NCBI GenBank assembly: GCA_027257055.1
Contig: JAPVLO010000382.1
Coordinates: forward strand, 434,001 to 498,000
DNA from: Cephalopachus bancanus
Lineage: Eukaryota > Chordata > Mammalia > Primates > Tarsiidae
DNA: 64,000 bases
Direction: 5' to 3'
A model generated the notes under the pieces. The model did no database searches and was not told the origin of the DNA. It saw only the letters and a list, made by a program, of their open reading frames with translations. Position 1 is the stretch's first letter. Every line of letters begins with the position of its first letter. Positions 22,662-34,997 of the stretch are shown here, in pieces. The position numbers and the translations under genes were made by a program.

Positions 22662-23337
22662 ACCACTGTTCAAAGAGATGTGAAGAAATTGGAGTGACTG
22701 TAGAAACAAGTAACCAAGATGATTAAAGGGCTGGATAATAGATAGCCTCAGGATAAAAGATAAAAAGGTTTGTTCTTGTCTCCAGAAAAGAAGGCTTAGG
22801 TGGGACAGGATTCTGAAAGGCTTTTATAAGGGGTGGCTAACAGAAACAACATATGATGGAGGAAGATTGTGAGCAAGCCTAAAAGAAGAGAAAATGCTCT
22901 GTCTGGGATAAGTCAGGCCAGAATCAACCTTCATCCTTTCCTATACCCATTATTAATTAATCACAGCACTCTTTCCCCTAGAGCTTGAGCCAACCCTTAA
23001 AAATCTGCCATACAGAACACGAGCCATACAGAACACCTCTCCTAGCCCTTCAAAATTTTTCCTCAGGAAAAACCCCATTTTCTTCTCTAGTTTTAGACAT
23101 TTAACTTTTTGGGAGCTTGAGGTTTTACTAGATGATTTCTCAAAGTTCTTTCCAGCACTGTAATTCTACCAAACCTTTTGGTTAAATGAGGTTCATGAGA
23201 AACAGACTTAATTTGTGGGTGATCGCAGATCTAGGCCCTTAGAGCAAAATGAGATGACTTTGGAATGCTTTTGGTAAAGAGATTGGAGATTTGATTATTC
23301 TTTTTCTTAAATGTTTTTATTTTTAAATTTTTCATTT
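22662..23337. other. Intergenic; short tandem 16-mer
   Basis: GCCATACAGAACACGA is followed at once by GCCATACAGAACAC near 23008-23036, a two-copy tandem. Otherwise nothing recognised. Confidence 0.5.
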
Positions 23338-23456
23338 TATTTTTTGTAGAGACAAAGTCTCACTATATTGCCTAGGCTGATCTTGAATTCCTGGGCTCAA
23401 GCAATCCTCTCCCCTTGGACTCCCCAAATGCTGGGATTACAGGTGTGAGCCACTTG
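23338..23456 (-). mobile_element. Alu monomer, antisense (FLAM/FRAM-like)
   Basis: TTTTTTGTAGAGACAAAGTC to GGTGTGAGCCACTTGG: a single Alu left arm. Confidence 0.85.
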
Positions 23457-25689
23457 GTTATGCTTTTAACTTATGAAGTTTGGTTGTCTTCACAGGAAGA
23501 GTATGAGACCTAGGAAGTCTCATAATGTTGAACAAAAAGAAATATTTGGATGGAGCCAGACATAAGGGAAGAATTTCCACCAGGGCCTCCTCTTTAGAAT
23601 GTACTACTTGGCCCAGGAGAAGAAAGCTGAGCTCTAGGCAGCTTCTGAATGCCGACTGCCTGAGGAAGGAATTATGATGCCTGAATGAAACTGATTGAAA
23701 TTTCTGTTTTTTTCTGTAGCTCTTTATGTGTTGTGGAAAAAACCTGATGAACAGTGGTTTTCTGACATGGAGTCTCTGGGAGGTAAACAGTGATAAATGG
23801 CAGATCACAAAGCTGAGGGGCAGAAATCAATACTTGCTGTTGGTTTGCAGTAAATCACGAGAAGCCTTTGATGAGTGGGACAGATGTTGTTTTTTTCAAT
23901 CACATGGTTTAGATTTCAGTTGTTTATAAATTTTCCTTCTCCCCCTGGGTCCTGTTTCTATCTTTGCCATTTATAATGTAAACATATGGGGATCTATCTC
24001 GGGTCAGTCAACAAGGTGGCAGATAGCTCACCATTATATCCTGAGTTTTCTTCTCTACCACTGAATTGCTTTAACTTTTCTGATGGTAACTAGCATGGTT
24101 TGTTTTGCGGAAGGACAGTCTTTGGGTTACAAAATGGACGAAAATAAAATATAATAAAAAGAGCTAAACTCTGCTTTAGAAAACTTAAAAACGTAAGAAT
24201 CTTCTACTCCTAAGGTCCAAGGGCAGAGTCTTTCTCAGTGCCATTTGGCTCACAAGCTTAATTCCAGAACACCAAATTTGAAATACAAAAATAAAAGAGA
24301 TTTTTAAAAAGCCATTTCTTCCAATGAGGTCAGCAACAATTTTTACCTTTTTTTTTAAAGACAAATTCATCATGTTCCACCAAGTCAGATATTTATATAT
24401 ACTAACTTGAAATTTTACTCCTGAAAAATAATAAAGAAAAAAGTCTTCAGATATATTTTTACTGTTTTTATGACAGCTATTCATCTTAGTATTTACTGAT
24501 TTTTAACTTTTTCTTATCTATCTCCCTTCCTTAAAAACAAAAGAGTACTTTACTGAAATATGAGCTAATGAGTCTGCACTTAGAAAATTCCCTAGTTTTA
24601 CAGTTGCCAATTATGCTGATAATCAGAAGAAATGGACTAGATCCCACTGTAGGAGACTTCTTGCAGCCTTTCCATCACACATACATGCTTCTGTTACTGC
24701 TTACTTGAGACAACCATGTGGTACCTTCTGGGACAAGTTCATATCTCGAGAGTCAAGATGGCGGAGAGAATATACCCACCAGCCTGCCCCTGTCATCTAG
24801 GGGCATTGCAATTACAGAGGGGGGAGTTGGCTCTTCTTGCCGCTTCCCTACCCTGCCTGTCTCCTGGCTGTAGGCTCCCTGGCCAACCTATAGACCAACC
24901 CGTGAAGGGAACTCAGAAGGAGGGAGGGCTTCCATCCTTCCTAATCACAATTACTTTAAAAAGTAAGGTTGAAGGGAGGCAACCAGGAGAGCCTTACAAG
25001 ACTTGAGGGCTTTAAGGCAAAGCAATGATGGTTGGATGGATTGAGGGACTATGACTTAAGGCCAGATTGTATAGATTCCTGAGATGATCAACACCCAGGG
25101 TATCTCCCATAACTGCAAGTACCTTGAGTGCTTGTTCTATGACTCTTTTCTCCACTGTTTTCTAGAACCTGCCACATTACCTGGTTCATAATGGACATCA
25201 AGTAACACTAAATTAAATAAATGAAGTAATAAAAGAATCTTGGGTGCTAATGGAGGAGAAATGAACTTACATGAAAATATCAGGAATAAAGGGTACACTC
25301 TAGAGGGAATTTCTTGGCAAGGAGTATTGCTGTATTATAAGTCTGTTTTTGGTTATTGAAGAAGTTCCATGTATTCTAAGGAGATGCATGATCACAATAG
25401 AATTTCAACAATTCTGGAATGATATCAGTGGGCTGCAGGGAGGAGGGCATGAACAGGGTTTTGCCGACTATCATCTTTCCCTTGAAGTTGGTGGTTCTGA
25501 TTCTCAAGAAGGTGCCCCACTCATGCCCCCACCTCCCAATGACCTTGCTTATTTTCTCAGATGATTCTAATTTCCTACAGTTCCTGCAGTACTGGAGCCA
25601 TGGATCTAGAGCATTTTTGGCATTATGGTTTTGGTGTGGTATCCACAAATGCTTTTTCTACACTTTCTAGGATACTAGTCCTCAATGTC
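23457..25689. other. Intergenic, no recognised element
   Basis: No gene or named repeat. CAAGATGGCGGAG at 24756-24768 is a YY1-like word of a kind also found in 5' ends of mobile elements. Short open frames here are not supported. Confidence 0.4.
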
Positions 25690-25832
25690 ATCAATAATTT
25701 TTATTTTTATTTCACATGGGATCTCGCTTTGTTGTCCAGGTTGGTCTCGATCTCCTGGGCTCAAATGCTCCTCTCTCCTCAGCCTCCCAAGTATCCCTGA
25801 AGTAGCTGGGATTACAAGCTCGCCCACCAGCC
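25690..25832 (-). mobile_element. Alu monomer, antisense, rearranged
   Basis: GGGATCTCGCTTTGTTGTCCAGG to GTAGCTGGGATTACAAGC: one Alu arm with a short internal duplication-like patch (CCCAAGTATCCCTGAAGTAGC). Confidence 0.75.
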
Positions 25833-26000
25833 ATCAATAAGTTCTTGAAAATTGCAACTTTAACAACATATAATGAAATCAATTTTACCATAAGCTAGTT
25901 GTTATAAACAAGAGTTAAGGTCCTATGGCATATTTCAGGTCCCCAAAACATCAACAAACTCCTAAGTAAAAACCAAAACATTTCTCATATGAAACATTAG

Positions 26001-26332
26001 AATAAATGTGAACTGGCCGGGGTCGGTGGCTCAGCTTGTAATCCCAGCACTTTGGGAGGCCAAGGAGAGTGGATTGCCTGAGCCTGCAGGTTCGGTACTA
26101 GCCCGGGCAATTTGATGAGACCTCAACTCTACAATAAATAAAAAGTTAGCCAGTCATGGTAGCGTGTGCCTGTAGTTCCGGCTACTTGGAAGGCTGAGGT
26201 AGAAGGATTGTCTGAGCCCAGCAGGTCGACGTTGGGTTGGCTGTGAGTGTATCAGTGCACTCCAGCCTGGGTGATAGGGTGAGACTCCAACTCAAAATAA
26301 AAAAAAAAAAAATAAATAAATAAATGTGAGCT
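26001..26332 (+). mobile_element. Strepsirrhine-type Alu, sense, with 14-bp TSD
   Basis: Element 26015-26318, flanked by AATAAATGTGAACT (26001-26014) and AATAAATGTGAGCT (26319-26332). Its left arm has GCCTGAGCCTGCAGGTTCGG, the same segment at which the two shortened SINEs start. Confidence 0.93.
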
Positions 26333-26404
26333 ATACATACATTTGAGAAAGATTAATAAAAACAAGTAAGACAATTATTTACCAACTTATTCTAGTTCAG
26401 ACTC

Positions 26405-26745
26405 ACAAGTGGCCAGAGCCTGCCCTGGTGCCTCAGAGAACCAGGCAGAACCAGCCCAAGACAGGACATCACCCCCTCACAGCGCACACTCATACCCATA
26501 CCCACACTCACTCACACCATGTATACATGTCAAATCACCTAATGTGCACAGCTTTGGACTACGAGAGGAAAACAGATTACCTGGAGAAAACCCGCATAGT
26601 CATGGGGAGAACCTGCAAACTCTACAGACAGTGGCCCCCTACTGGGAAGCGACTTTTTTTCTCATCAGTGTTACAATGATGACATTATCTGAGGAACTGC
26701 TGTATATTGATGGAGCCATCTGCTGCAGTGCCTAAAAGGGCCAAA
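26405..26745. repeat. Unidentified interspersed repeat-like sequence
   Basis: A stretch with AGGAAAACAGATTACCTGGAG, AAACCCGCATAG, GGGGAGAACCTGCAAACTC and TTATCTGAGGAACTGCTG resembles an old mammalian dispersed repeat that I have seen but cannot name. A CA-rich patch is at 26484-26520. Confidence 0.45.
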
Positions 26746-27989
26746 ATGTGAAAGGGATCCACCAAAAAAATGTAAGTACATTTTCATGTCCTGTTGTTGG
26801 CAACTGCCAAGAAACAGAAAGTTAGAAGCTACTCCCACCTTTTTTTTTTTTTTTGCATTGGCATCTGTTGACCTATATTGTGCATTCTGTGTAAATCCCA
26901 TATGCCACAAAGAAAAAAAAATTAAGAGTAAAAAGGTCATGTGAAAGCAGAGAGTGGGTTGGAGAGGACTTGGAATAAGATAACCTGAAATAAGATAGTT
27001 TATCAAGATATAAGCAATGATTTCTGATTTTTTTTTCCACCGGGAGGTAAATAAGCACAAAGGATGCTACACTATGCCAGTCTTGGATCGATAATGCATA
27101 TTTTACAATAGGAAAAATGAGGCATCTCCATCTTCCAGGTGCCTCTTCACCCCTTCTGTCTGGGGCTGACTGGGAGTCAGGAAATCTGCCAGCTACTTAC
27201 TGATGGACCCTTCAGGGTTACGAGACCAAGAGGCAACCTTGAGGAATGCTGCTTGTCAGCTCAGTTAACAAATGAGGTTAACATCCTCGTCCCAGTGAGG
27301 GTTGATCCCCAGTCTGTCATTTCACACGTTGACACTAGATGTCAGGGAAAGACTTAGCGTTCAACTTCGCAGGTCTCACACCACTTCAGCAGGAAGGAAG
27401 GCTGCCTGAGACAGAAGTCCGATATTAAAGACTGGCAAAGCTCCCGCTGTGAGCCACTGGGGACAGAAGGGCTCTCATGCCAAAGCATCGCTACGCTGCT
27501 CACGCCCTGTTAGACATACTCTTGATGCTGCTAAAGCCCATTTACAGGATAGTTTAGCTCAAGGTCACTTTATCAAAATAATTTTTTTTGGTGGTGGTAG
27601 GGGCAATAAAAGTCACCAATTCAGCCTTTCAGTTTTATTCTAAAAGATAATCCATTTTACTTTTTAAAAAGGGACAGAAGATATAACACAGTCATGTTTT
27701 ATAATTCTTTTCACTAGTAAGTTAGGAAGCAGCTGAACCAGTTAAAAATTATATGGAAGTCTCGTAAGATCATCTCAACACTCTGTAGTGTTTCCTTTCA
27801 TATTGCAAAAGTGGCATTTTGTTTTAAATGGTATTATGTTAGAATGTGATTTCACTGTAGAATAACTAAATCTTGACCTGCTTTAGTTATGTCGCTAGAC
27901 TCTCAAGGCTCTTAGCCCCTTAGCAAACTTTCTGATGTAAGAAAAAAATGGACTTTTTTATTAGTGTAGACAGCACATCCAAACACCTT
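26746..27989. other. Intergenic, no recognised element
   Basis: AT-rich, with a poly(T) run at 26839-26855. Confidence 0.4.
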
Positions 27990-28165
27990 TCTTTCTTTTG
28001 CTCACTCTTCCTTCCTCCCCCCTCCCTTCTTTCTTTTCTTCCTTTTTCCTTTCTCTCTCTCTCCATCTCCCTCTTCTCCCTTTCCCTCTTCCTCTTCTCT
28101 TTCTCTCTTTTCCTTCCCCCTTTCCCTGTATTTCCCTCTCCCTCTCTCTTCTCTCTCTACCTGAA
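27990..28165. repeat. Polypyrimidine tract (CT-rich)
   Basis: About 175 bases almost wholly C and T, with runs of TTCC, TCTC and CCCT. Low complexity; could form triplex or single-stranded structure. The long open frames here are low-complexity artefacts. Confidence 0.95.
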
Positions 28166-28779
28166 AGAAGATGATATGAACAGACGAGTCAGGAAGGAAG
28201 ATAGTAAAGGACAAGCCAGAGAAGGGTAAGTCATATTCCTTATCGTACACAATTTGTTCTCTATTCTAAAGGGTCATGGCCATCATGTTCTCAACTACCC
28301 TTTGGAAATAACTAGTCATCTACCCAACCAAGGTTAAAAATAACCTCCCTTGATGGGAGGAGCCCACAGCGGGAGGAGGACCCACCCAGACACCCTGATG
28401 CAGCCCCGCCTGTAGAAAGATATGCCAGGAGTCCCTTTGGTGGTTCTGGAAGCCATTATATCATCACCTAAAATAGCATTATTAATACCACATGGGTGTG
28501 CTCTTCATTTATTTGTGAGTTGGATGTTGTGCAAGGGAAAGGGGAGAGGAAAAGAAAAAGACAACTTTCCTAAAGACTCACAATGGAGTCAGGAAAGAGA
28601 CATGCTAGAAAATCATCTCATCATTCATGGCAGATATTTACAATGATTGCTCCTTGTCTCCTACAGCAATCTGGACAATCCCATGAAAATGGACGTGGAC
28701 AAAAAAAGAGACAGTTTTGAAGTGTAACTCAGATTAGAGTGTTAATCAGACAGGAATAAAAGTACTATTCATTCATTTG
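28166..28779. other. Intergenic, no recognised element
   Basis: Nothing named. A short inverted word pair (CTTGATGGGAGGAG / CAGCGGGAGGAGG) near 28349-28380 is minor. Confidence 0.4.
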
Positions 28780-28995
28780 TTAACTGATTTATTGATTTAT
28801 CGATAAAAGCAAGCATATAGCACCTACTGTGTACGTCATTCTAAGAATTTTGCAACTATCAATCCATTTCATTCTTAAAACAACTCTACTAAGTGGATGC
28901 CAGCATTAATCCCATGTTGCAGATAAATAAATGGAGGCACAAAAAGTTAACTGGCCCAATTATACACAGATAGAGCTAGAATCTGGGAGTGGGGG
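28780..28995 (-). repeat. MIR, antisense
   Basis: AGCACCTACTGTGTACGTCATTC, then CATTTCATTCTTAAAACAACTC, then GATAAATAAATGGAGGCAC, in antisense MIR order. Confidence 0.7.
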
Positions 28996-29079
28996 GTTTT
29001 TGCTTATCTTTTCTTCTACCCAATCTGCATGCTCACCTAACAACCTATGCTTTCACTTTTCCACCCAGGGAGAGTTATG

Positions 29080-29285
29080 TAGCTTAATGGCTTGTGATTT
29101 GGGAGTCAGTCAAACCTGTGTTTGACAATTAGCTCTGCCACTTAATAGCTGAATTTGGAACAACTCTAACTTAACTTCTCTGAGCCCAGGTTTTCTTATA
29201 CGGAACAATGATAACCAATTCCTGTAGTTGTTGGGAGAGTAAAAGGAGATATTGCACTAAGATGACATACTTTTGATAAATGTTC
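29080..29285 (+). repeat. MIR, sense
   Basis: TAGCTTAATGGCTTGTGATTTGG, then TAGCTCTGCCACTTAATAGCTG, then a TTCTCTGAGCCCAGGTTTTC word, in sense MIR order. Confidence 0.75.
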
Positions 29286-29289
29286 TTAC

Positions 29290-30155
29290 TTCCTGTGGAA
29301 GACTAACTCTAAGATCACCCCGACTGAATCTCATCTCCTGTGATCACGTCCTTGTGTAGTTCCTTCCATTTTGGATTGGGTTGACCTATGTAACCAATAG
29401 GATATTACAGAAATGTCAGAGTGTGACTTCTGAGGTCAGGACATAAATGACATAGCAGCAACACTCTGCTATGCATAGCAGGTGGAGGAGTGGTTGGATC
29501 CTTTTTTTTTGAGTCGGAGTCTCACTCTGTCACCCAGGCTGGAGTGCAGTGGCATACTCATGGCCACCGCAGCCTCAACCTACTGGGCTCAGGTGATCCT
29601 TCCGCCTCAACCTTCCAAGTAGCTGGAATTACAGGCATGCACCACCCCGCCCAGCTAATTTTTTGATTGATTGTAGAGATGAGGTCTCGCCAACTTGCCC
29701 AGGCTGGTCTCCAACCCATGGGCTCAGGCAATCCTCTCACCTCGGCCTCCCAAAGTGCTGGGATTATAGGTGTGAGCCACTGCACCTCGTCAACCTGTCC
29801 CTTATTGATCATCACTCTGGGGAAAGCCAGCTGCCATGACATGGGGACCCTCAAGTAGCTCTGTGGAGAGCTCCAAGAGGAACAAAAGACTCCTGACTTA
29901 TTCAGCATCAACTTGTCAGTCACATGAGTTTGCCATTTTAGAAGCAGATCCTCTAGTCCCAGTCAAGCCTTCAGATGGCAGCAGTCTTGACCAAGATCTT
30001 GACTGGAGCCTCATAAGAGAAGCTGGGTCTGAACTGCCCAGCCAAGTCACTTCGGGATTCCTGACTTACAGAAGCCGGGTGAGATAACACATATTTATTG
30101 TTGCTGTATATCCCTAGCTTTGGGACAGTCTGTAACACAGCGATAAATAACTAAT
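29290..30155 (+). mobile_element. MLT1-type LTR (MaLR), split by an Alu
   Basis: The left part is 29290-29500 and the right part 29790-30155. The right part has GAACTGCCCAGCCAAGTCAC, GGGATTCCTGACTTACAGAAG, GTGAGATAACACATATTTAT and ends GATAAATAACTAATATA, the typical MLT1 3' end. Confidence 0.75.
29501..29789 (-). mobile_element. Strepsirrhine-type Alu, antisense, nested in MLT1
   Basis: TTTTTTTTGAGTCGGAGTCTC to GAGCCACTGCACCTCG, with the complement of TCTACAATCAATCAAAAAAT. Splits the MLT1 LTR. Confidence 0.93.
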
Positions 30156-30468
30156 ATACTTTTTCTCACCTATTCTTTCTTTACTAGGTCAAGCTCAACT
30201 CTTCTCTTGCCTCCACGTCTCACAGCACATTCTGCTCCAGACAAGTGTAGTAGATGAAGTTTGTCCTGGGAAACTAGCCTCTTACAGCTTTTTTCACTCA
30301 CCCATTCTGCTGCCAGCTGAAAGTGTCGGCCTCTTTGTGTGGTCAACCAACTTTTAGGGGCATTCAGCTGCTCACTAGGTGTTAGTGGATGTGAGCTCTA
30401 GAGTGTCTTTTCTCCGGGATATTGGTACTGGTATAGTGGACATGGAGAAGGAAGGCCCTTTACAGCAT

Positions 30469-30802
30469 AGCCTGAGGCTTCTCTTTTTAATTTTTTTTTT
30501 ATTTTGAGTTGGAATCTAACTCCATCACCCAGGCCGGAGGGCAGTGGCACGCTCATGGCCACCGCAGACTCTACCTGCTGGGCTCAGGTGGTCCTTCCGC
30601 CTCAGCCTTCCAAGTGGCTGTGACTATAGGCGTGTACCACCATGCTCGGCTAATTTTGTTTTATTTATTGTAGAGGCGAGGTCTCGCCAAGTTGCTCAAG
30701 CTAGTCTCAAATCCCTGGGCTCAGGCAATCCTCTCGCCTCTACCTCCTAAGGTGCTGGGCTTGCAGGAGTGAGCCACTGTGCCCAGCCTGAGGCTTCCCT
30801 TT
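30469..30802 (-). mobile_element. Strepsirrhine-type Alu, antisense, with 18-bp TSD
   Basis: Element 30487-30784, flanked by AGCCTGAGGCTTCTCTTT (30469-30486) and AGCCTGAGGCTTCCCTTT (30785-30802). Confidence 0.93.
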
Positions 30803-30864
30803 AAACTCTTATCTTGGGCCTCACAAATGTGAGGTATGGGTCTGAACCTAGGATGGAATAATTT

Positions 30865-31430
30865 CCTATATGTTAAAATAAAATCCAAATTCCTTATAAT
30901 CACTTAAAAGGTCCATTGGGATCTAGCCCCCACCCACCCCCGCAATCCATCTTTTCCCAATTGTTCCTCACTCACTGCACCTAGCTCACAGCAGCCTTTC
31001 TGTCCCCAAAGGATGTCAAAGTTATTCTCTCCTTGGTGCTTTTGCACTTACTGCCTAGAATCTTCTTTCCACAGGTCTTCACTTGACTGGTTCATTCTCA
31101 TCATTCAAATTTCAACCCAGTGGCACCTGCTCAGAGAGGCTTTCATTTATTAATAAAACAGAATCCTTTCCACTCCCACCTTTCCAGTGATAGTCTATGA
31201 TGCTACCATGCCATTATCTTCATAGCAGCTACCATGATCTGAATGATCTCATTCACTGGGTTGCTCACTTGGTCTTTGATTCTCTCCCACCCCCTAATTT
31301 CACGCATGCTTCCGGAGAGCAGGGTTGTCTTGTGCCCACTCTGTAGCCCAAGTACTTGGCATATAGATACTCCACATATAGCTCAGTGAATGAACTTCTC
31401 AGGCTTGGTTTTGTTGGGATAAAATGAGAC
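30865..31430 (+). repeat. L2 LINE relic, sense
   Basis: AATAAAATCCAAATTCCTTA, AAGGTCCATTGGGATCTAGCCCC, GCTTTTGCACTTACTGCC, GAGAGGCTTTCATTT, and TTCCGGAGAGCAGGGTTGTC follow L2 3'-end order. Confidence 0.75.
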
Positions 31431-31909
31431 TTCATGGTCATCACGTACAATTCATGTATAGATTAGAAACTATAGAAGAGCTCACAGCACATTTGCCTAG
31501 TATACTGTATATTAGGAACTCAGTCAATGTGGTTTTCCATTCTCTTGCCCAATTTGCAGACTCATCTCAAGTTTCCCAAAACTGTTAGAATTCCATGTCT
31601 CAGCCCCAGTTTCCCCTACTGGACTGCACTACCATCCTTCCCCTTCTGTTCTGCTCTAATTGTCCATGTCTACATCAGGCTGCTTTTTCTGGTCTCTAAT
31701 ACAGTTGTTAGTGTAACTGTGTCCCCTGGTGGCTGTTTCGGATATGACACATTGTGGAGGGTGGGAGGACATTTTATTAGAGACCTATTTATGGGTCATC
31801 CTCATGTAGTTTCAAGATGGGAAAGACCGGCCTCAACTCATATAGACGTCCAGGCTACAGAAACTATGGTCTTTGTATACATTTGGTCCCCAAATAGGCA
31901 TCCCCCTTG
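31431..31909. other. Intergenic, no recognised element
   Basis: No named element. The 127-codon open frame at 31527-31910 has no recognised domain. Confidence 0.4.
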
Positions 31910-32555
31910 ATGACTTTACTGCCTGACCTCTTTTAGATCCCAGCATCTCGTCTGGGTTATTGCCTCCTCTCATCTAAAGGAAAGAAAGGAAAAAAACAAA
32001 CAAAAAACAATCTCTATTTGATTTCATCTCTACACATTTACCTCCTTCAGATAGTCATTTTTCTAACATTCGGGTTTTCTCACGTCGCTAATCTGCTCAA
32101 AAATATGCAATGGTTCCTTATTAGATGAAGAATAAAGTTCCAGTTCCTTAGCCTGGCAACCCGGACACATGAAAGCCTGGGTTCAAATTGCCTTTCCAGC
32201 TTTAATCTCTTCTACACTCCTTCCTGCATCTTTACATACTTATGTGTAAGGCATCCTGACCACTCCTCAAAAATATGCCTCCACCTCGTCAAAGCCGTGT
32301 CGTCCTCCCTGCTGTTCTCTCTACTGGCAATGCACTTCTGCTTTTACCTGACAGTTGAATCCTGTACCACCCAAAGCCAGCTCATAGTCTCTGACTTCCA
32401 TGAAGTGCCTCCTGCCCTGTCCCTCTCTTGGACTATGTCCACAGGCCATTGTTCATATTTTCACCATGGCATGGTGGTGTTTTATTTACTTGAACGCTGT
32501 CATGTGCTCAGTAGGTCTTTAATATTTGCTGAATGGGTAAATGAATACAAATGCA
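31910..32555 (+). repeat. L2 LINE relic, sense
   Basis: GCTAATCTGCTCAAAAATATGC, AATGGTTCCTTATTAG, AATAAAGTTCCAGTTCCTTAGCC, CACTTCTGCTTTTACC, CTTCCATGAAGTGCCTCC and a CTCAGTAGGTCTTTAATATTTGC tail are in L2 order. An A-rich patch interrupts it at 31978-32010. Confidence 0.75.
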
Positions 32556-34821
32556 GAGGCTAGAGTTCATGTCTTCTGGAGCCCAATCAGGCTGGTCTGA
32601 GATGTAAGAGACCCCCGATATGGTAATGTTGGGATGAAATCTTTGATGTGGGAACTGCCTTGGGCAATCTGGGATGCATAGTAAACAGAAAGCAGAGCAT
32701 CCATTGAAATTCTATGAGCCCTAGCTTCTTTAGGGGAGTGATGGGCACCATCATTTCTGAATCTTCTTTATATTGAGAGAATGAAGGTGAGGATTTAGAA
32801 TAATGGTTGATATGCTCTTATGTGCCAAGATAAAAGGCAAAATGTGAAAGTTGATATCATTAGAACATTAATTAGCATGTGTATGGGAAATTCTTCTGGA
32901 GCAACACTATTTCTTTTCCAGAATTTCATTGAGTTTTATATTTCTTTGGTTTGTATCCCAAGGTAACTGTGTATTACAAGTAGCTGAGATGAATAAGGCT
33001 GATGCAATGATAAAATCTCTCAATGGATTTTGAGACAAAGGACTCAGTCATATATAATGAATACAGTGTAGTCCTAGAGATTCAGAATCCAGATTATATA
33101 AATTCATCTTATTTTCTGAGTCACTTTTTTGTGTTTCTTAATGATCTTTTGACTCAGTTTTCTCATCTGAAATTTGGAAATACTATGTGATTTCGAATAG
33201 TACCAACAAGTTAGGTGTTCAGTAAGCATGAATTGAGTCATATTCATAAAGCTAAATATTTTCCAAAAAAAGTCTTAGAAGAAGTTAAATTTAAAGTCAT
33301 GTATTTGGGACCTGTCTTTCTATCTCATAGATCTAAACCCCAAGACCAGCATTACAGGGTACATGTCTTCTGTTGCTCTCCTTGGCTGTTGGGGAGGATG
33401 TTTGCCTGGCTCAGAAAGCAAAACCTCCTACATTCTTTGATTGATTAGATACCCAGTTTCTACACACTAGATACCCTTCTTGTTCAGAAGTGAGCAGCAG
33501 ATGGCTAAGGTTGCAATATCTACTGTCAAGTTTGGTATCAGGCCAGATCCTCAAAACTCGACTTCCATCGGAGATCCAAATCACTATAGGGAAACTTGGG
33601 GTATACACAAAGCAGCTGAGTCTGTCTCTGGGTCTCTGACTCTACTTCTGGATAGATGAACACACTTTCTCATGGACAAATTCTACTGAAAAAAAGATCA
33701 ACCATACTACACCCCTGACTTCCACCATGTATTTAATAAGCCAGACATGTCGTAAACACTCAGTTCTGTGGTGAATAGTATATAAAAGAAATAAAATTCC
33801 TCAGTGTAATTTTTAGAGTAATTTGAGTTTGGTGGGACTAGGACAGGTTTCCACATTCCCTGGGGGTTTTGAATAATCCTATATCATTCTTGGGTCTTAA
33901 GTACTTTGAAGACCAATTAACTGCAATTCTCCTTGACTGTCCAGGAACACTTTTCATTTGATACTGATTTGTCAGAGGCCTTGAAAGTCATTTTTAGGCC
34001 AAGGCTCAGAGGTTTCTTGAGGGCACTAGTAAGCACTTGGTATTCTCTAGGCCCATCATGAGAAAGTGCTTCCCAGACATACTTTGGGTTAGATTTTTCA
34101 TGTTTTTACAAACTTGTAGAAGAATTCTTCCAACAGTCCCGGCCATTACCCAAAAGACAGTACATAATTAATATCATGTTCCCGGCAAATGCCAGCCCCT
34201 CTGTATGGCTCTGCAGTTTAGACTAACACCCACAAGCATAAAGTCAAAGTCTGAATCAACAGCATTATGTATATACCCTGGCAAATAATTCATATGTACC
34301 TGATCTCTTCCCAACCAGATCAGGTCTTTGAGATAAACAGCCAGCTCCGTGGTACACGGTTACTTTGTTTTATTTGAAATTCTCTCTCAAACATACTATC
34401 TACTAGTACTACTACCAGACCTGGAGTAATTGAGGGTACCTCTTCCTAAGTTATATAAGAGCCAAGTTCAACAGTTTGTTTGATTTTCTCCCAAGTTCAG
34501 GGCACTTGCTGGTTTGAGCTAAGCAACTGCAGAGTGGTGGAACCACATTGAACAGATGAGGCTGTGGATGCTGGTGCTGATGTCCTCTGTTTTAAAAGCG
34601 AATGATGTTTTCCATAATACAGTGGCAATCTTGGCCAAATGTATATTCAGCAGTATGTTCCTCCCGCTCCTGTTCTGAAGCGATAATGGATAATGCTATT
34701 CCACCAGTGGTGTGAAGTGAGAGAGGGTCAAGAAAACATTTTCAGCTTAGAGCAACAGGCTGTGAGATGCATCCAATCTTATGCAATTCTAAGTCCCTGG
34801 GCACGAACAGAATTTGTAATC
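32556..34821. other. Intergenic, no recognised element
   Basis: About 2.3 kb without a gene or element that I can name; one of the least repetitive stretches of the window. Confidence 0.4.
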
Positions 34822-34997
34822 AGCAGAGAAAGTCTTTATAATAATTTAATTTTTCTGTGAAAGTGAGTGACAGAGAGGCAGGGAGGAAAAGAGGGAGGGA
34901 GGGAGATGGGAGAAAGTGAGAAAGACCATGAAAAAGATGAATGAGGATGAATAATGGTAGGTAGAGATAAAGGAATAGCAATATAAAGCAGAGAAGG
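34822..34997 (+). mobile_element. GA-rich dispersed unit, copy 1, with candidate TSD
   Basis: The core is about 34833-34986. It starts TCTTTATAATAATTTAATTT, is purine-rich in the middle (GGGAGGAAAAGAGGGAGGGA) and ends GAGATAAAGGAATAGCAATAT. The flanks AGCAGAGAAAG (34822-34832) and AGCAGAGAAGG (34987-34997) form an 11-bp direct repeat with one mismatch. Copy 2 is at 36377-36545. The family is unknown to me; no coding, no poly(A), no clear terminal inverted repeat. Confidence 0.6.

Noticed and set aside
27948..28250. Serine/phenylalanine-rich and Arg/Glu-rich open frames on both strands
   Set aside because: They are translations of a CT-rich low-complexity tract.
34833..34986. GA-rich unit as a plain simple repeat
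   Set aside because: Order and non-repetitive edge words are shared between both copies, so it is not just low complexity.
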